Assembly: GCA_028288505.1 (NCBI GenBank)
Contig: JAQBNN010000198.1
Span: 1-44,655 of the forward strand
From: Segetibacter sp.
GTDB taxonomy: Bacteria; Bacteroidota; Bacteroidia; Chitinophagales; Chitinophagaceae
Length of the DNA: 44,655 bases
Direction of reading: 5' to 3'
This document shows positions 41,635 through 44,655 of the stretch, piece by piece. The translations under genes and the position numbers were made by a program. The notes under the pieces are model-generated. The model was not told where the DNA came from. It ran no database searches and saw only the letters and a list, made by a program, of their open reading frames with translations. Every line of letters begins with the position of its first letter. Within the stretch, counting starts at the first letter, position 1.

Positions 41635-44600
41635 ATGAAGAAAATTTTACAAACGCCCCTTTTCGTTTTATTGGTCATCACATCGCTAAAAAGCTACTCG
41701 CAAAGCTTTACTGCTACCTACGAGTTTACTAATGCCAACACCACTTCCGGTAGAACAGACCCGACTCCTGTACCTACTGCTGCCGGGTTAACTTTTGGAA
41801 GTTTCACAGCAGTAGCCCCGGCAGGAAATCCGAATGTTTTGGGCAATAATCCAAACGCCACCGGCAGGTTTAGTTTTGTAGGCTGGCCAACAGGAGCCAC
41901 AAACGGTAGTAATACTTTTACTGGCAGCATTAATACCGGGCAGTATTACGAGGTAACGATAACTCCCCAAACCTATTATACTGTCAATCTCGACTCCATA
42001 ACCTTTACAATTCAGCGTTCCGGTACTGGTATCCGGCAATATTCAGTAAGGTCGAGCGCAGATGGATTTGCCGCCAACCTTCCTGCGGTTATTGAACCCG
42101 CCACTCCCAATCTGCAGGTGGTAGCAGGCAATATTTTCCAGGTGTCTGACGCATCTACAGTAGCAGAAAATGGAAGCAAGATCGTATTAGCAGGCCTGCC
42201 TGCATTCACTAATTTCTCAACTCCTGTTACTTTTAGATTTTACGGTTGGAATGCAGAAGGCGCCGGCGGTACTTTTAGTATTGACAATGTAAAAATCTGG
42301 GGAGCGACAGCTTTGTCACCAACAGCACCTAACATTACAACAAGTACTACATCTATACAATTTCCTGCTACAGCTTTTAACAGCACTTCGCAACCTAAAA
42401 CCTATACTATCCACGGAAACAATTTGACCGGGCCTGTAACTATTACAACCACTGCGCCCTTTTCAGTGTCTGCAGATAATATTACTTATAGTACCTCTAT
42501 AGACGTCCCCGAAGCTGAGATTTCATCTGCCAAAACTATTTATGTAAAGTTTCGCCCTGTAGCTGCGGGTACTTTTATTAGCACCATTACCCACAACAGC
42601 CCAAGCGCAGCTATTAGAACAATCAATGTTTCAGGCGATGGTATCGATCCAGCTAACCTGGAATTTAACTTTAATACTTGTTCAACAGGCGGCACTCCCG
42701 GCAGTGGATTTACTTCGTACAGTGTTACAGGTGCACAAGCATGGTCATGCACCAACTTCGGTCAAAGCAGCACAAAGGGCGTTGATATGAATGGCTTTTC
42801 TGGCTCAACACAGGAAAATGAAGACTGGTTAATTTCTCCGCCGCTGGCTATAAGCGCCCTTAATTTGCCAATCTTTCGTTTTTATAGCAGGGCGCAATTT
42901 TCCGGCCCGTCTCTACAATTACTGGTCTCTATCAATTATGATGGCAGTAGCAATCCTAACACTGCTACATGGACGGAACTTGAAGGAAATTTTCCCCAGG
43001 CCAATAATATATGGACGTTTAGTGACGGCATAGATCTTTCTGCTTACAAAAGCGCTCCAACTCTTTACATCGCCTTCAGGTATACGTCCTCAGTTGAGTT
43101 AGGCTCCTCCCGCTGGACGATTGATGATGTTGATATAACCAACAGAACACAGTTGTTAAGTGTCAGCCCGCTATTGCTCAACTTTGGGGAAGCACCTGTA
43201 GGAACAAATACTGCCGGCTTACCTTTTAATGTAAAAGCAATAGGTTATGGAGACATTACCCTGGCAGCACCAAGCCACTACCAACTTTCTTTCGACAGTA
43301 CTACCTATTCAACAACGTTAATGATACCCGCAGCTACCGCTGCTGCAGGAACAAAGTTGTTTGCGAGATTATCCCCTACCGCCAAAATTTTAAAAACTGA
43401 AGGACCAATAAGGTTTACAGCAACAGGCTTAGATTCGAACAGGATAATGCTATCGGGCACATCCTTTCCTCGTGCAGAAACTTTTGATGCTGGTGGTTAC
43501 AACCTTAGCTTCTTCGGCTCTACTCCTACCAACAATCCAACCCTTGAAAAAATTACCACGCAAGTCGCAAATATTGCTACTGTTTTCAATCGCTTAAAAT
43601 TAGATGTTACAGGTATATCAGAGGTTTCGAATGATTTGGGAATTGATTCACTGGTAAAAAAAGTACCTAATAGCCGTGCAATACTTTCACCCAGGTATTC
43701 AGGTTCTTATTTTGCCCCCCAAGACCCTAATTTCCCACCTCAAAAAATAGGTTTCCTTTTCGACACAACAACAATGAAACTGGTAGAAGCAAGGGTAATG
43801 TTTGAAGGATTATATGATAGTGCGAGAACAACACATCCTGCCCTTTTACCTAACTACCCTACCGGAACTCCTTCCAGCTTTTGGGCTTCAGGCAGGTTGC
43901 CTTATATGGGCACTTTCGATGCAAACATTAATGGTATTATCAAACGTGTTAGGGTTATTGTTATCCATGCCAAATCCGCTACCACTGCAGAAGATTACAA
44001 CAGGCGGCTGTACGATGCAAAAGTCTTAAAAGATACTTTAGATGCGTTTTATAAAAACGACAATGTGGTCATTGTGGGTGATTATAACGATAGGTTAATA
44101 AGCTCTATCTATACTGGTTCTACCAATTCGCCTTACAAACCTTTTATTGCCGATAATACAAGCTACACCGGCCTTACTGTTCCACTTGACTCTGCCGGCA
44201 GAACAAGCTTTATCGGTGGTTCAGGATTGATTGATCACATCATCATTACAAATCCTTTGTCATTGTTTTACGTTAGTAATTCAACTGATATTGAAGATCC
44301 GCGGTCTTATATCTCAGGCTATAATGCTACCACTGCATCAGACCACTTGCCGGTTTATGCAAGGTTCTCTTTCTCTTCGGCATTGCCAATAACACTTATA
44401 AATTTTGATGCTGAACCAAGGGGCAATGACGTATTAGTAACATGGTCAACTGCTACCGAAATCAACAACAAGCATTTCCTAATTGAACGTTCTGCTGATG
44501 GAAGAAATTTTACAGCAATTGCAACTATCAATTCTCAAGGCAATTATACCCGTACCAACAACTACCAATTTGTAGATGCAGCTCCACTAAAAGGAACGAG

Positions 44601-44655
44601 CTACTATCGCATCAGGCAGGTTGACAACGACGACAAATTTACTTTCTCAAAAATC
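41635..44655 (+). CDS. Secreted endonuclease/exonuclease/phosphatase-fold protein (3' end cut off)
   Basis: An open frame of 1,007 codons from the ATG at 41635 to the window edge. A signal peptide (1-23, ending SYSQ) is followed by beta-sandwich domains to about residue 600, including an Ig-like HYDIN/choice-of-anchor-type segment (GNNLTGPVTITTTAPFSVS) and a region with CSTGGTPGSGF and DWLISPPL typical of cleaved-adhesin or DUF5017-like modules. From about 620 to 910 lies an EEP nuclease fold: Glu663 in GISEVSN, GDYND at 815-819, DHIIIT near 869 and SDH at 902-904. Then LPITLINFDAEPRGNDVLVT opens the fibronectin-like part that usually precedes a type IX sorting domain. Probably an extracellular DNase or phosphodiesterase. 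Confidence 0.85.
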   Translation, partial: MKKILQTPLFVLLVITSLKSYSQSFTATYEFTNANTTSGRTDPTPVPTAAGLTFGSFTAVAPAGNPNVLGNNPNATGRFSFVGWPTGATNGSNTFTGSINTGQYYEVTITPQTYYTVNLDSITFTIQRSGTGIRQYSVRSSADGFAANLPAVIEPATPNLQVVAGNIFQVSDASTVAENGSKIVLAGLPAFTNFSTPVTFRFYGWNAEGAGGTFSIDNVKIWGATALSPTAPNITTSTTSIQFPATAFNSTSQPKTYTIHGNNLTGPVTITTTAPFSVSADNITYSTSIDVPEAEISSAKTIYVKFRPVAAGTFISTITHNSPSAAIRTINVSGDGIDPANLEFNFNTCSTGGTPGSGFTSYSVTGAQAWSCTNFGQSSTKGVDMNGFSGSTQENEDWLISPPLAISALNLPIFRFYSRAQFSGPSLQLLVSINYDGSSNPNTATWTELEGNFPQANNIWTFSDGIDLSAYKSAPTLYIAFRYTSSVELGSSRWTIDDVDITNRTQLLSVSPLLLNFGEAPVGTNTAGLPFNVKAIGYGDITLAAPSHYQLSFDSTTYSTTLMIPAATAAAGTKLFARLSPTAKILKTEGPIRFTATGLDSNRIMLSGTSFPRAETFDAGGYNLSFFGSTPTNNPTLEKITTQVANIATVFNRLKLDVTGISEVSNDLGIDSLVKKVPNSRAILSPRYSGSYFAPQDPNFPPQKIGFLFDTTTMKLVEARVMFEGLYDSARTTHPALLPNYPTGTPSSFWASGRLPYMGTFDANINGIIKRVRVIVIHAKSATTAEDYNRRLYDAKVLKDTLDAFYKNDNVVIVGDYNDRLISSIYTGSTNSPYKPFIADNTSYTGLTVPLDSAGRTSFIGGSGLIDHIIITNPLSLFYVSNSTDIEDPRSYISGYNATTASDHLPVYARFSFSSALPITLINFDAEPRGNDVLVTWSTATEINNKHFLIERSADGRNFTAIATINSQGNYTRTNNYQFVDAAPLKGTSYYRIRQVDNDDKFTFSKI

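Overview
The window looks like chromosomal DNA of a Bacteroidota member, most likely of the Chitinophagaceae type (family level is inference). Signs are the TAnnTTTG -7 promoter motif before several genes, two TonB-dependent receptors, a large secreted protein with a C-terminal module of the type IX secretion kind, a DUF4783 protein, an isocitrate dehydrogenase with the long C-terminal extension, a lycopene cyclase, and tRNA genes without encoded CCA. Nearly all genes are intact housekeeping or envelope genes. I see no phage, insertion sequence, CRISPR array or integrase.

Layout. 1-7.4 kb: flippase, di-haem peroxidase, the tightly divergent arfB and dtd-mazG pair, glycyl-tRNA synthetase, a small membrane protein and a ferredoxin-NADP-reductase-like flavoprotein. 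7.7-7.9 kb: tRNA-Pro(UGG) and tRNA-Ser(GCU), then about 830 bases without a convincing gene. 8.7-15.7 kb: a glycan cluster in two convergent groups (GT4, GmhB-like phosphatase and GT9 rightward; carbamoyltransferase, GT2 and a second GT9 leftward), probably building a carbamoylated, possibly heptose-containing surface glycan. 16-21 kb: a CvpA-CAP fusion, a cobalamin riboswitch with a BtuB-like receptor, a small Cys-rich protein, MarC and tRNA-Arg(CCG). 21-26.7 kb: a secreted beta-rich protein, an OB-fold-like protein, a possibly broken small membrane gene, and a crtY-pfkB pair. 27-32.6 kb: a haem-type TonB receptor, then gpmI with a haem-binding c-type protein and a small membrane-anchored protein. 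32.9-41.3 kb: nadC, SUI1/YciH, icd, apaG, an RluA-type pseudouridine synthase, dinB, rimM and the rpsF-rpsR-rplI operon. 41.6 kb to the end: a secreted endonuclease/exonuclease/phosphatase-fold protein cut by the window edge.

The most striking structure is not a gene. About twenty copies of a 40-60 base element lie in the intergenic gaps, in both orientations, none in a confident gene. All but a few degenerate ones share a core reading CATCGTTG, YGTCRC, WCWC, TTGTAC. The core occurs in discrete versions whose differences are complementary within small palindromes. Two kinds of tail follow the core. Several copies form close inverted pairs, and others bracket single genes or operons. No transposase that could move the element is in the window. 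It behaves like a REP/BIME-type or small non-autonomous repeat family, and I do not recognise it as a named one.
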